Below, piece by piece: positions 34,323 to 46,601 of a stretch of DNA of 64,000 bases. Location: assembly GCA_017979445.1 (NCBI GenBank), contig CM030707.1:18303086-18367085 (forward strand). The letters run 5' to 3'. Both the position numbers and the translations under genes were made by a program. Every line of letters starts with the position of its first letter. The stretch's first letter is position 1. Source of the DNA: Akebia trifoliata (taxonomy: Eukaryota > Streptophyta > Magnoliopsida > Ranunculales > Lardizabalaceae). The notes below the pieces were generated by a model. It did no database searches. It was not told the DNA's origin and saw only the letters and a list, made by a program, of their open reading frames with translations.

Positions 34323-34689
34323 CTACTTAAATTACGATTGCTACATGATTTGGTGGTGGCTTTTAGTTTTTGAAAGTCAAAAGCATGCTTGGTAAGCACT
34401 TGGCTTTCTCGCCCATTCAAAGGTCAAAAGAATAAAATAAAAAAATAAAAAAAAGTCATAAATCAAAATTGATTAGACCAACAACTAATGAGAACATAAC
34501 ACGTGACCACTAAAAACCTTTTCCTCTGCCTAGGATACCTAATACAGTTATACTTTAGGGTGATTGCTCTGTTAATGACATGTGTTCCTCACTTCGAACT
34601 ATCCTTGTGCTAGCCCATTTAAGAGCATCAAACAATTTTATTTATGAAAATTTAAAAAAAAAAAAAAAAACAAACAGGAGCGACCTTAT

Positions 34690-35375
34690 ATTGGCATTCC
34701 AACTTTTACTTATTCTCAACCATTTACATTTTTTCGTTATTGGGGTGTGATAAGTAAAAGTTGGGGTGCCAATAGCAATTCTCTATTTATAATAGGATAA
34801 ATTACACTTTCATCCCATATGGCTTGGCATAATTCTATGTTGACCCCCTTAACATTTTGATGATTGCAATTACCTCCCCTATAGTTATGTAACGGGCTCA
34901 CTTACCCACTTTCTGTCTACTTGCCATCCAACTACACTTAAAATAAGATTTTTAATTTTATAAAGACTATTATGCCCATTTTATAATGTTGTCTTTTCCA
35001 TAAATAATTTTTTTTTTTATTGAAAAAATGGGTTGATGCGTGAGAGTGTGAAAAAGTTTAGATGAGGTCATTTTTATTTTATATTTTTAATAAAAAATAA
35101 AATAAGAGGGTAAAGTGGTAAAATGACCTTTAAATGAAGGTACGGATTCCAATCCTTGTTAAAATGAATGAGTGAAAGAGATAGAGAGATCCCATCAGAC
35201 TCTCGCTCTCACTCTTTCATTTAGGATTTTGTGAAGAATAATAATATTTGGATGCCTCCTTGTGCTAGAACTATAGATTCATTTTCTTGGGATACACACC
35301 TGCACATATTTATGAGGGTTATATATCTTGTGGGAAAAATTTATGATTCTAGCACATGTCACATCTGGGGACAAT
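34690..35375. repeat. Duplicated intergenic block D, copy 2
   Basis: Partner of 21815-22390. It includes a (TA)-rich indel near 35080-35110 and ends in an imperfect palindrome at about 35265-35370 (GTGCTAGAACTATAGATTC ... ATTCTAGCACATG). No coding region. Confidence 0.75.
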
Positions 35376-36114
35376 TTTAAAACTCCTCAAGACAACTCAA
35401 CTGGATTGAATTTCAAGATTACTCAGCCCCAAAATTAGGTGTTCTTGTATGAGAAAAATTAAATATCTTTTATTTATTTTAAAAGATTTTTTATTATAAA
35501 TATTTATAAAACTAATAAATTTTTGTTCGACTTCTTCAAGTTTACTTGCAAGTTTTAAAGTTGACTTGACTAGATAAACATTTGAGTTTTAAAATTATGA
35601 TTCATTTATATAATAAATATTTAAATTTTAAAAAAAATTATTTTAATCAAAATCTACAAAATTCCAATTGACTTGGTTTAGTTTTACTAACTCAGCCGAG
35701 ATTTGCAAAATAACTTTCAAAACATCTCGTTTATCTTGGGAGATGATGTGAATGTTGAGATGTGTATATTTGCATCTGTTGTTGAATGAGATCAAGATGA
35801 TTCAGGTGAGTCATATTGATCCCGGATGGGATTTAAAACCATGATGTGGGGGTGAATTTTTAAGAGAGATTCTCTTGGCACACCAAATTGAACTTACATG
35901 GATTGGTGTGTTATAAGTTAGAGTTGGTGTGTTAATAGAATTTCTCATTTTTAACCCACACTAGTAGACTTTAATCAATTTTTAGTATTGGGCACATTCA
36001 AATTAAGAACATCATAAAATTGTAAGTTATTTCATTTCTACCTTTGTTAAGAAAAAAAAAATGAACTACTTGAAATAACATTCCAATTAGCACTACTTGA
36101 GAACAAAGTGTGCC
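35376..36114. other. AT-rich DNA, no gene
   Basis: There is only a small local inverted pattern around 35880-35945 (CACACCAAATTGAAC ... GTTGGTGTGTTAATAG). Nothing else can be supported. Confidence 0.4.
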
Positions 36115-37569
36115 AAAACCTATAGATGTTTTTTTCTTGAGAAACGAGTCATATACACTTAAGGCACGTTCACGGTTCTCTCCACACATAATGCTAGTTG
36201 GAGTCTTTTATAACAAAGCTTTTTCTTTATTTAGAATGGATTTAGATTCCTATTTTGGTGAAAATAGTATCAAACGACTCCCAAAGATGGTTGAATATGA
36301 TATATTTGTTGTTAAATATAAAAATCAATCCGAGTCAAGTCTGAATATATCGACCAGGCATAAGCTTAGTTGACTTTGGTTCAATGGAGGCTAAGGGTTG
36401 ATATAAGATACATCTCACCATTTTACGAGTGGGTTAGGGCTCATCTAAGTCGGGCCCAAACTTGCCCAATGAGCATTAATTACTCAGGGGCCACTTGTGA
36501 GGACGCATCTTAACAAACCTGGTGCATGTGTTGCACATACCCCAGGACTAGTCCTTGGACAAGACAATGGTCTATGATTTGGGCAAAAACCTATATACGA
36601 GCCCCGTCCATTGTAAGGTGTCATCAAGGACGAAAATTCATTTTAACTTACACTAAAGGTATAATGGTCTTTTTCAAAAATTTGTTTCACTTAATATATA
36701 ATGGTAGTTTTAAGAAGTTTCTTTGTGGATTAAAGCATGCCTCGTGTCATGGCAGCTCATGGTACCTTAAGTTCAAGCAATTTATGGTTGAATGTGGTTT
36801 TAAATAAAAACCTATTGAAATATGTATATACATGTCTTTAGCAAATTCACCATCACACATTCCATAAATTGTAAAAAAATCCGAGAAAAGAAAAACACTC
36901 TAGATAAAAAAAATTCCAAATGGAGGACCAACCAATTAAATTGATTAATCAATGAATTATTATATCTTATTCAACATTCAAATCTCAATAACAAGATATA
37001 GTTTTTAAGGGGATTGAAGTTGATGGGTTTTTAACAAGAAAACAGGTTTTTGAACCCAATTCACAACTATTTAGGATCGGCCAAATGAATTTGACTCCAT
37101 TCAATTCTAAGAAATAAGATTGTGTCGACGCCCTACTACTGGATCTCTAGTCTTTTTAAGCCCTCTACTCACTCATTTAGAAGTATGGACAAACATGTTC
37201 CATCTCATCTCACTGTAGTTATAAATCGATCTTCACCTTGCACCATCCTCTGCCCCATCATCCATAACTCTTATAACTTCAAAATACAGTACCAATTCTC
37301 TAATCTTTGAGATTGTAATTGTTAATAACTACCAACTCGACATATTGTTAATAGCATCAATTTATCATTCTACATCTCCCTTACATATAGAAGCACTGTC
37401 ACAAAATTCATGATTTTTTCAAAAAAATTGGAAAATCTATTTCTCTCAGGTTGACATATAAGCCCCTATTTTAAGAATTTCTCGTTGTCAGTTTGATGAG
37501 AATGAAACTTCAATTACCTCTATTTTAAGAATTTCCAAGAATACAATAGTTTACAACCATCACCATAAT
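36115..37569. repeat. Duplicated NLR flank, copy 2
   Basis: Partner of 10320-11871. Its right end is fused directly into the LRR end of NLR4 at about 37569. Confidence 0.8.
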
Positions 37570-40181
37570 ATCTCATTCAATTCCTCCAGCTCAGGCAAAT
37601 ACCGTATCCCTAAGGATTTCAGTTTTGGAAAACTTAATTGTCGTCCCTCATTGCTGCTGCTGCTGCTGCTGCTGCTGCTAGTGCCACCCCAACCAATTTG
37701 CCTTCCCAAGTAACTTTCCCGATATACTAAAAGTACCTCCAAATTGGGCAATTGTGCTAAGGTGCTAAATGGGTCTTCCATTAATTTGTTGTTCCATAAA
37801 CTAATTCTTTGTACGCATTTCAAAGAACGTGTCCACTGCGGTAAGTGCCCTTCCTTCATAACCCCCCATAATTCCAATTTTTCAAGATGGAGATGGAAAG
37901 GAGGTGCTGAGGACATATTGGTTTCCAAATCAAGGATGTCTTCTTTGTCACTGGTACTGGATGAGCGTATTGCCAAATAGCGAAGGTATTGCATCTTCTC
38001 AACGGCATCACAAAGCCTTACACAATATTCTTCTTTGACTTCATGGAGCTTTAATTTCCGGAGTTGGGTTAAGTAACAAAGTTGACTTACTAAGCTTTCA
38101 TCAAGGACCACCCTGCCTAGTGTCTGCAAGTTACTTGAGTTGCTTCCCCTTCCCCTTCCCAATGTAAACAATCTCACAAGAGGCTGCGAACTAAAGAGAA
38201 GATGCCTTAGTTGTAGATGGATTGGAAAACTTTCCACACTTGTGTCACGAGCATCTAAAGTTTGCAAGTTCTGTAGCTCACATAATAAATCCGGAAGTTC
38301 ATTCACCTTTGTTCCCTTCACACTTAAATAACGCAAGTGAATCAATTCAACCACATTACTGGGCAATTGTCTAATCTTTGTTCCTGACAATTCTAACACC
38401 CGCAACCTTTTGATGCTCTTGAATATCGTTTCAAGCACACTCAATGGAAAAAAATTGTCAACATCAAATGTTAGAAAGGAGCGGGTTTTTACACTAAACG
38501 TGTTTAATGGAATGCTATCCGAACCATTCTGAATTGCTACTATACGACATTGCCCATCGACGATTCTGGTATCTCTTTTCTCTGTGAAAATCTCACCAAA
38601 ATTTTCCTTCTTAATTAGATGAATGGCCATGTCACGCATGAGATCGTGCATTCCACAACCTACTATTCCGACCTCGTAAGACTGGTTAGTTGGAGCTTGC
38701 AACATGTTTCTCTCAATGAGCTGAACGAGGTACCCATGTGCAACCTCCTCAAGTGTTTTCCGAGGATGATCTTCTATAAAACCTTCAGCCACCCACAAAT
38801 GGATCAATCTTGACTTCTTGATTTTATAATCTTCCGGTAAGATTCCACAATACAAGAAGCAATATTTTAGATGATGAGGTAAATAATTATAGCACGGTAA
38901 CAACACTCGACTAACTCTTTCAAGATCTTGATTATTACTCAATTCCCAATCAAGATTTTCAAGTACGTCATTCCATTTTGATTCATAACTGTTTTTTTGT
39001 GACATGAGACCACCAATGACAACAACTGCAAGGGGCAAACCACCGCACTTTTTAACCAATTTCTCTCCAATTTCTTTCAAGTGCTCCGGGCAACCCCTAA
39101 AAAGATTGCCACTCTTAAATGCCTTTCTACAAAAGAGACTCCAAGCTAACTCATGGGGTAATCGCTCAACTCGGTGAATGTAACAAGTCTCTCCTACAGG
39201 TGAAGCTACATTTGATATGCGGGTCGTGAAGATAACCCTACCACCACTTTGAGGCGGTAATGCATATTTAACAACATCCCAAGCTTTAACATCCCACATA
39301 TCATCAAGGACAAGGACATACCTCTTCCCTTGCAAATAGGTGTACATTATTTCGCGCAAATTGTCCAATTCCATTGCCTCTATGTCACCTGGAATTTTCT
39401 CCTTCGTACTTTCATGAAATTTTCGAACCAATCGTTTCAGCAAAACCTTTTCTTGGTAATCTTGGGACACGGATACCCAAGCGTTACAGTCAAATTCCCC
39501 TCCCAATATGCTCTTATAAACTTTCTTGACGAGTGTCGTCTTTCCAGATCCACCCATGCCGACAACTGAAATTATTGATCGTCGATGAGCCTCTTCTTCT
39601 TTTAGCAGCCACTCCCGTAACTTTTTCACATCTTGATCAATCCCAACGATATCATCTTCTTCGACGAAAGGATCAGACACGCCGTGATCTCCTCCCCTTA
39701 TTTCTTCATCGTCTGGGCCGCTAGTTCCTTCTTGTGGAAGGTCGTATCGCATCCTTCTCGTATGGATGTCATCAACCTCTTTCTTGATGATTTCTATTTG
39801 AGAATGAAATTGATGACGAATCCCCATCTGCTTGAAGAAAGTTTGCACATAATGAATGCAGAACTCAATATTTAGACAACCACCAGCCGGTTCTCCTGAC
39901 TCGATGAGAGAACTTTCCATCCTAGATTGGAATTCCTCGACAACATCTTCAATTTCGTAGGCTTCATCTATCATTTGTGCCACCCACTGATTCACCAACT
40001 CATTTCTTACTCTTTTCTTCTCTACTACTCTTAGTACTACCTTCATCGTAGAAAGTTCATCACATATGAACTTAATGTCGTTGCTGATTCCTCGTTGGAT
40101 TTGCCATTCTGCCACAGCTTCTTCAATTGCCAAGTCTTTTAATTTGGTGATAGCAGACTTCACTAAAGCTTCTGCTGCCAT
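37560..40181 (-). CDS. NLR4: CC-NB-ARC-LRR receptor with truncated LRR end
   Basis: 873 codons from ATG at 40181-40179 to TGA at 37560. Everything from CC to MHD is intact and very close to NLR2: EDVVEEF, P-loop GMGGSGKTT, LVLDDMWD, GLPLA, CFLYCGILPEDYK and GMHD. The last LRR codons run into unrelated flank DNA (end ...LNEILW), so about 75-80 C-terminal residues present in NLR2 are missing, including the last LRRs and the histidine-rich tail. A (GCT)n-type run at 37653-37680 encodes nine serines where NLR2 has three. The N-terminal switch could still work; recognition may be changed. It may be a working short allele or an early pseudogene. The NLR2 W-box stretch is absent upstream. Confidence 0.9.
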   Translation of the reverse strand: MAAEALVKSAITKLKDLAIEEAVAEWQIQRGISNDIKFICDELSTMKVVLRVVEKKRVRNELVNQWVAQMIDEAYEIEDVVEEFQSRMESSLIESGEPAGGCLNIEFCIHYVQTFFKQMGIRHQFHSQIEIIKKEVDDIHTRRMRYDLPQEGTSGPDDEEIRGGDHGVSDPFVEEDDIVGIDQDVKKLREWLLKEEEAHRRSIISVVGMGGSGKTTLVKKVYKSILGGEFDCNAWVSVSQDYQEKVLLKRLVRKFHESTKEKIPGDIEAMELDNLREIMYTYLQGKRYVLVLDDMWDVKAWDVVKYALPPQSGGRVIFTTRISNVASPVGETCYIHRVERLPHELAWSLFCRKAFKSGNLFRGCPEHLKEIGEKLVKKCGGLPLAVVVIGGLMSQKNSYESKWNDVLENLDWELSNNQDLERVSRVLLPCYNYLPHHLKYCFLYCGILPEDYKIKKSRLIHLWVAEGFIEDHPRKTLEEVAHGYLVQLIERNMLQAPTNQSYEVGIVGCGMHDLMRDMAIHLIKKENFGEIFTEKRDTRIVDGQCRIVAIQNGSDSIPLNTFSVKTRSFLTFDVDNFFPLSVLETIFKSIKRLRVLELSGTKIRQLPSNVVELIHLRYLSVKGTKVNELPDLLCELQNLQTLDARDTSVESFPIHLQLRHLLFSSQPLVRLFTLGRGRGSNSSNLQTLGRVVLDESLVSQLCYLTQLRKLKLHEVKEEYCVRLCDAVEKMQYLRYLAIRSSSTSDKEDILDLETNMSSAPPFHLHLEKLELWGVMKEGHLPQWTRSLKCVQRISLWNNKLMEDPFSTLAQLPNLEVLLVYRESYLGRQIGWGGTSSSSSSSSSNEGRQLSFPKLKSLGIRYLPELEELNEILW
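37651..37681. repeat. TGC trinucleotide repeat in NLR4 LRR
   Basis: About nine TGC units read as AGC/Ser on the coding strand between the LxxxGGT and NEGRQLSFPKL segments. NLR2 has three serines and NLR3psi a mixed serine/arginine run, so the length is variable among paralogs. Confidence 0.85.
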
Positions 40182-41174
40182 TTTCAAATTCTCTTGGTAT
40201 GTAGATTCAAACTGAAGAACAAATCAAACCAAACCAATCGAAAAAGAAAAATATTTTGATCTCAATTAAGTTGAGTTCACACTCTCTAGATTCTTTGCAT
40301 GGAATATGTGACCTGCACTCTGCCTCTTAATTCTTGGTCTAGATCTAAGAAATTTTTTACTTAAATCATGGTGACTGAAACTTTTTCTTCGTTCACATGG
40401 TAATGTACTCATTCTCAAATCCAACAGGAACATAAAGTAATTGTTTGTGCTGGCAAGTAATGGAAGATTAGTGGTGAAGAAAATATATTTTATACGTTGG
40501 GATTATAACCTAATAATTAAAGGTATGAGCTGTTGGGTAGAGTCACAGGTCAAATACAACAAATATTCGATTTGTTAAAATTTTGAGTTCTATTCAATTT
40601 TGAAGATTGGATAAACAGAAAATAACTGACATATGCTTCATAGGTATATTATTCGCCTCATTACAAAAATTTGATAATAAGATAGTGATTTAATAGTGAT
40701 GGTGATGATGATGATGATGACGATGATGATAAAATTAGTTGTAACGACATAAAATTTTATGTGGGCATTGATACTAAAAAGTAGCATATCTTGGTGATTG
40801 GAGAAAATATAATGGAGCTTGAGCGAATATGTAACACCAACACCTTGTGGGTTCAGAGGAAAAAATAGAAAAAAAAAAACATTTGAGATTACAATTATAT
40901 GTCATATTTAAACAAAATTCAACAATAATTTAAGACACCAACCTGATTAAGACTATGTTTAGGCACTTGGACTTCTTATGTTCCAATCATATTTCTAGAT
41001 AATTTAATATTCATTTTTCTTCTCATCACCTCTACAAGGCTATGATAGATTCTCAGAACCATCTTCATGATCTCGTTGCAACGAAATATTTATTAAAAAA
41101 ATTAATTAAGGGCACAAATAAAATTAAGCTCTAATTTTTTTTAATTTATGAAAAAAAAAATGAATTAAGACTCA
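40182..41174. other. NLR4 5' flank joined to an NLR 3'-flank remnant
   Basis: 40182-40740 matches the upstream flank of NLR2 and NLR1, with the W-box part missing. 40763-41174 matches 12400-12845, which is the downstream flank of NLR2. The order suggests that another NLR once lay beyond, now replaced by duplication copy B. A (GATGAT)n tract is at 40699-40729. Confidence 0.6.
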
Positions 41175-41537
41175 TACATAGCTAATCGAGCGAATGGGGC
41201 TCAAAATGCAGAGATCTAGATAAAAATCGAGAGTAAGACCAATGGCAACAAGATTGAGACTAAGATGGGGTTATGACCAAAGCCAGGGATAGTATCAAAA
41301 GATATAGATCCCAAGAAAGAGAGAGTCTAATTAACCAATCAGTGGAAGGACAAGGAAAACTCTCTGTTAGGGGACATCCCTGGGCCGGAAGCGCTTTTCT
41401 AGCTGGGTGCCTGCTATTGTTCACATCGATAGGGGTTCGATTCGTATATAGCTATGGGCGGGGCAGGCAAACTCCAAATGGATAGGGGTAGAGGATGTGA
41501 AACAGATTTAGCCTTCCCCATGAGTGAGAGTTCTACC
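41175..41537. other. Foreign-looking insert of about 0.36 kb
   Basis: It interrupts DNA that is continuous near 12845. It is less AT-rich than its surroundings (for example the stretch around CCTGGGCCGGAAGCGC, 41381-41396) and has a 70-codon frame (41273-41485) that I do not recognise. The style resembles plant mitochondrial intergenic DNA, so an organelle-derived insertion is my first guess. I cannot confirm it. Confidence 0.4.
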
Positions 41538-42523
41538 AAAAACATGTGGAGGAAAAAAGAAAAAAAAACACACACACACACATACATAACAGTAGACTAT
41601 TCATTTTAATTCCGATAATGGTAAATTTCCATTATCTTTGTACAATTTCTATGCTTGTAATTCTCTATAGGGCACCTTAACCTCCTATTTATGAAAATTG
41701 GAAAGTGTGTTTTGCATATAAAAATATACTTATATTTCTCATACTTCATCAGATTAGGCCTTATTGGACCAAGATATGGTCAATCTAGAACCGACTTGAT
41801 ATATTATATGATTTTTATCTTTTTATCATAGTCCAAATCCTCCATTTTTGGGTTGGAGCAGATCTGATTTGGGTATGATCTAGACGTGCTAATTGATTCA
41901 CCCTCAAACACGATTTCATAGACAAAAATGATTTTCCTTTTATTGATTGGAGGCATCAAGCCTCTATAAAGCACCGATTATAATCCTCAAAGGCATGTGC
42001 AATCCCTTCCCACAACACCCAACAGGTAATAAGTCCTTCCAAGAAGATGATCAAGCATACAACTCTTCCTCCAAGTAAATATCAGCCAAGAGGACGTCAA
42101 ACCCGACAGATGAAGATTTCTTCTCTAGTTGTTTGTTTGGGACAAAGTTACTCCATTGCCAATCCCCGTGGCTTTAATGAACCAATTTCCACAAAAATCC
42201 ATTTGTAATCAAAGAGAAATGATTCTCAACGCTTTTCTTTCCCAACATTCAAACAAACCTAATTAGCACAGTTAATGAACTATTATAATGGCATATTATA
42301 CATGTAAATTATATAGAGGCGATGGATAGATGTTAGAAAAGTTGAGATTACATTAATTTTAACACTCAAAGATATAAGATTGACTAATAAAGTATGATGG
42401 AAGTCCAAAAGACTTATTTATCTGGAATACATGGTGTGTCCAGGGTTGCATAATATAATTTCTATAATAATAGTAAAGGAAAGCATGTCTCTTTAGAAGT
42501 GAGATTTGACAAGTTGATGTTGT

Positions 42524-45500
42524 TTAGTGCAGATTGCTGGCTCCAGAATGGAGTTGGTATGTCCTGCTTGGCATTACCTGAAGGACTCCTGGTTCCTCTG
42601 CCCAAAAAAATAATTTCAGTTGATAATAATGTTAAGAAGCATGATATCCATGAAGAAATTGAGTTTCTTTTCAAATAATAATACCAATGATGATCGCGAT
42701 ATAACAAAATGCATGATCAGAACTCATTGAAGTCTTTTTGGCTCCAATACCAGAATTAGAACAATAACTCCATGATTGACCCAAAACTCAAAAAACTCAT
42801 TGTAGCTCCATTGCCAGAATCAGAGTTTAAAGATCTGACAGTCGTGGATTGTCTTGACTCTTGACCAAGACACTCTTGATTTTTCTACAGCCCACAATTT
42901 CTCGAGATGATAATATAGATCTAGGCTAGGATAGATATGTAATGAATTTGAATACATGTTCTTCTAGGCAGAATCATAGGGACAAAGTCGGGATTCGGAA
43001 AAATTGTGACAAGGGAAAATATTCAACAAAATCGGTAAATTTCAAGAAAATTTGGGAGTATATTGTTACTTAATACAATATTAAACAAGATTTCTTATTA
43101 AAATATATCTTTCAAAGCTTTGTGAATAAGTCGGGATTAAATCGCCAATTGAAAGAAGTGTGCATTAATTGGGACTTCTTAAAAAAATTGAAGAATTTTG
43201 TCACTATGGGTAGATCCGCTAGTGCCCTCAATTGCATAGGCAACTGTCTAGGTAAGTGTCAGGTTTCTGAAAAACATGATTTCCCTATGAGATCCACCAC
43301 CAATGGTCTGGCTTCTCTGGTTAAAAAAAACGAAAGAAAGAAAGAGGCATGTATCTCATTATCTCACATAGTAGTACATTCTTCATTCTCCCCTTGCCCT
43401 TCACAGATCACCTTTAGATAACCTCAACTACCATATATCGTCTGTGTCCAAGGTTATTTACTAGTAAGCCTGTTTCTTCTCTTCCTTTTCTCTGTCTTTC
43501 TTTCTCTCTCTGCCCTATCTCTGGGTGTTTTGGGAAAGAGAAGCTTCGTGAAAAATCATACTCGATTAAGAGTTTTCTGTGTATTTTATGAAGCTTCCAG
43601 TTGATAATTCAATTAGCTTTTAGTGAAATTTTATGTTATTTTTAGTTTTAAAGTTGTTTAATGTTATTTTAGAACGCGAGAATTAGAGTGCCAATCTCTA
43701 TTAATCTTACTTAATAGATTTGAGCTATTTATTCACTTCATGCTTTATATATATATGTATATGAGATTATTATTTAAATAACATATTATTTCATAATTCC
43801 ACTTTTCTGATCTATTAAGTTGATATGCATACACTGGAGGAGTTACGATAACCCAGATCCTTCATATTGGGAAGCATGGGTTAATGTAAGCAAGATAGAG
43901 AAGCAGACTGGCCTATTCACATTACTCACAGCCACTAAAGAATGTTGGAATTGGGACCATCTTATAACACCACATCAGAATACCTCGACAACTGGATCAT
44001 TGATCTGCATGATTTTCCAATTACACTTTCAGTTAAAGTGGTTTCAGCTGATGTTATTGTTAGTAAATTTAATACTAACAAGAAGGGAATTTGGTTGAGG
44101 GGTTCATGGCCTAGATAGGGCCCATTCAACTCTACAATACGTAAAGAAATAGTTAAAAAGGCTTCTTCTAATTACAAAGTCAAGAGGTTCTTCATATTCT
44201 CTTTATGTAGAGAGTGGATCTGATTGCCCGTACAAAGACATGCCCTTACAATAAAAAGGCAGACTAGTGGGTTTTAATGTGTGCATGCAAAGTCTGATAT
44301 CTCGAGATTGACTCCCATGGGTGGAGTAAGCAATGGCCAAAATTTTAATTTTAATTTATTAAGTAAGCTTAATCTTCTTGTTCCTTGATAAGCAGCCTAA
44401 TATTTCTTTTATCATTGCATCAAACAAAACCAACTCTACATTTATGCTTATTATTTGCATGTAGTACCATGGTGCAACATTACATAGATAACTTTCTTCT
44501 GCAAATTAAATTACTATAGTTGATGATTCCAACAAAAGAGAACTACCAAAAAATAGTTATCTACTAAACAAAGATTTTGTGCCAATAGTAGGAAAATCTC
44601 ATGTATAAAAATATAGTATAAGCACGACAATCCATAGGAACAAGTAACACAATAAATTAATTTATTTGACAAATTATCATTTAAATATGAAGGGTTTAAG
44701 AAAATACCAGAAGCCCAAGGCAAAAGAGACAAAGAAAGTTGTATACAGGGCAGAATTCCAATTGAATCCTGATCCTACACGTGGCGTGATCTGAGAAGGG
44801 CTTGAAAACCGAGCAGGGTAGTTTTCCATATATCCCAAACCCGTGGTACCTTGTTTTGCAGGAAGCGCTGTTCAGCATGGTAGCTGAATCGAGATGAGTA
44901 GCCACTTTGTCTAGCTTGTGTAGAGTCGAGTAGGGCAGAGGCCCAAGATAAGCTCTCCCCTTCTCTAAGTAGAGAAATGGATAGAGTATTTCGAGAATCT
45001 AGGAGTGATTGACCACATCAATCACACCCTTACTTAACCATAAGGAGTTGGCCAAGTGGCAAGCCGAGTCTTGATAAGCTACTCAGGAAGCGTAGGTCAA
45101 GTGTTCGAAACCCCACGAAGCTATGAATTTCTTGCGGCCACCCTCCAGGGTCCAATGGACCCTTGATTCAACTTGTTGCACGTAGGACTTTCCAAGGGGG
45201 CAGTGCGTGTGACTGCAGGATTAGTCCTACCCGAAGGGTGGGGATACCCACGATATCAAAAAAATAAAATCACACCCTTTCCCAAATGGATAGCTTCCAA
45301 ATTAGGGATTCTTTCCACTAACGGACTCCTTTATTGGGAGAAGATTATTCCCACATCCCTGAGATTTTGGGATAGCATAATTCCAAATCCCTCAAAGTAA
45401 GGAAAGGGATTACATAGCAAAGGGTACGAGTTAAGGAAAGAAAATTGCCTATAAAAAGGGAAGAGACCACTGAAGAACGGACTTTTTGGGTGGTAGAAGA

Positions 45501-46554
45501 ATTAGACATCTATTGTTTTACGGCATATTTGTCTCCAAGAATCATCTAAGTACCACACCACAGCCATAGCTTGGCAAAGAAGGAGGTCACAACATTGAAG
45601 CCACAGCTTCAGGTGTCAAGGGTGAGCTTGGATTTTACCCCTACAAAAGTTAAAGCTAAACCAAAAAGACCTTAAAGGGTGTTATAGACCAAAAATACCA
45701 ACTTTTTTGAAATACCAAAGCATGAGAGCAATAGCACTCTGAAGCCCCAAGCAGCAGCAAATGCTTTAGAGCTAATCCACAAGTTCATAAGATGAAAAAA
45801 CAATCACAAAATGCTCTCTCAACGCTCTAGAGTCCCAACTGTTCTATAAGCAAGAGGTTCCCTCAAAAACACCCAATTCTTAATACACCACGATTCAAAA
45901 CTCTAAAATGATAATTTGCCCACAGAATTCTACTCAAACTAAATTTTCCTACACTACCATTTCTATAACAATTTTTTAACCAGACAAACACCCACGTGTC
46001 CAAATTTCATCAATCTCCAGTCACTTCTATGGACCATTGGAGAGAATTCGATTAACAACCATCAAATAACATCTTTTACACAAAACAAAGAGAGAGATGA
46101 TTACTTGAGAATCCCAAAGAAATTCGATGATTAAACAGTGACAGAGAGAGATGATTACTTGAGATTTTTGAAACCTGTTCAGGAGTAAGCTTAGCAGAGA
46201 ACCCCATAGCAGCGTTGCTGTAACTGTAAATTAAAGCGTCTTTGGCACTCTCTTCACTAACAAACACATCAAACAAATCAAACCGAAGAACATTTCAACA
46301 AACATAAACCCTAAAGAAACTAACCCGAACCCTAATTTCAGAGAGAGAGAGAGATAGAGAGAACAGAACCTGCCGAGAACAGAAGCAAGGGTTCTGATAT
46401 GGAAAGCTTTTGGTTCTTCTCCCTCTGGTTTCTCTGTGTAAACGATGTGAACAGCAGCTTCTTCATTACCAGAAACAGTGCCCGCCATGATCGAAATCAG
46501 AAACAACAAAGATATCAACAAAAACGACGAAGAAATCAACAAATTTCTCTGCAT
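42524..46554 (-). CDS. Inhibitor I9 domain protein, SPI-1-like subtilase inhibitor (copy B)
   Basis: Exons 46554-46370, 46256-46159 and 42597-42524 have the same lengths (185, 98, 74 nt) and phases as copy A and give 118 aa. Intron lengths are 113 and 3561 bp. Few residues differ: NEEAAVHIVY for NGEAAVHIIY, TPEQV for TPDQV, RTYQLH for RTVQLH. All splice sites are kept; the exon 2 donor GTAATC is nearer to consensus than GTAGTC in A. Preserved frame, signal-like N-terminus and splice sites in both copies suggest both are or were recently functional. A 22 bp stretch around the exon 2 donor is repeated at about 46086-46108 inside intron 2. Confidence 0.85.
45038..45267 (+). mobile_element. tRNA-derived SINE, copy B
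   Basis: Same element as 27351-27580. Here the B box reads GTTCGAAACC, a perfect fit to the tRNA consensus. The right target duplication AATCACACCCTTTCCCAAA starts at 45268. It lies in intron 2 of the I9 gene. Confidence 0.85.
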
Positions 46555-46593
46555 CTGTGTTCTTGGCTCTTCGATTTCTCCCTCTATTTATTT

Positions 46594-46601
46594 GTTTTAT
46601 A
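46594..46601 (-). promoter_or_regulatory. TATA box of I9 gene, copy B
   Basis: TATAAAAC, 40 bp above the ATG, identical in position to copy A. Confidence 0.6.

Larger units (their letters stand above)
23712..34640. repeat. Segmental duplication, copy A (10.9 kb)
   Basis: Collinear with 41640-54870, starting near CATGCTTGTAA(A)TTCTCTATA and ending in ABCG25 intron DNA near ATCCTTGTGCTAGCCCAT. It carries the I9 inhibitor gene (24714-28910), a SINE, a TRIM and the ABCG25 last exon. Most stretches look over 90% identical by eye. Copy A lacks the LTR fragment of B (49113-50713) and the 54030-54720 block. It has 25490-25772, which B lacks. Confidence 0.9.
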
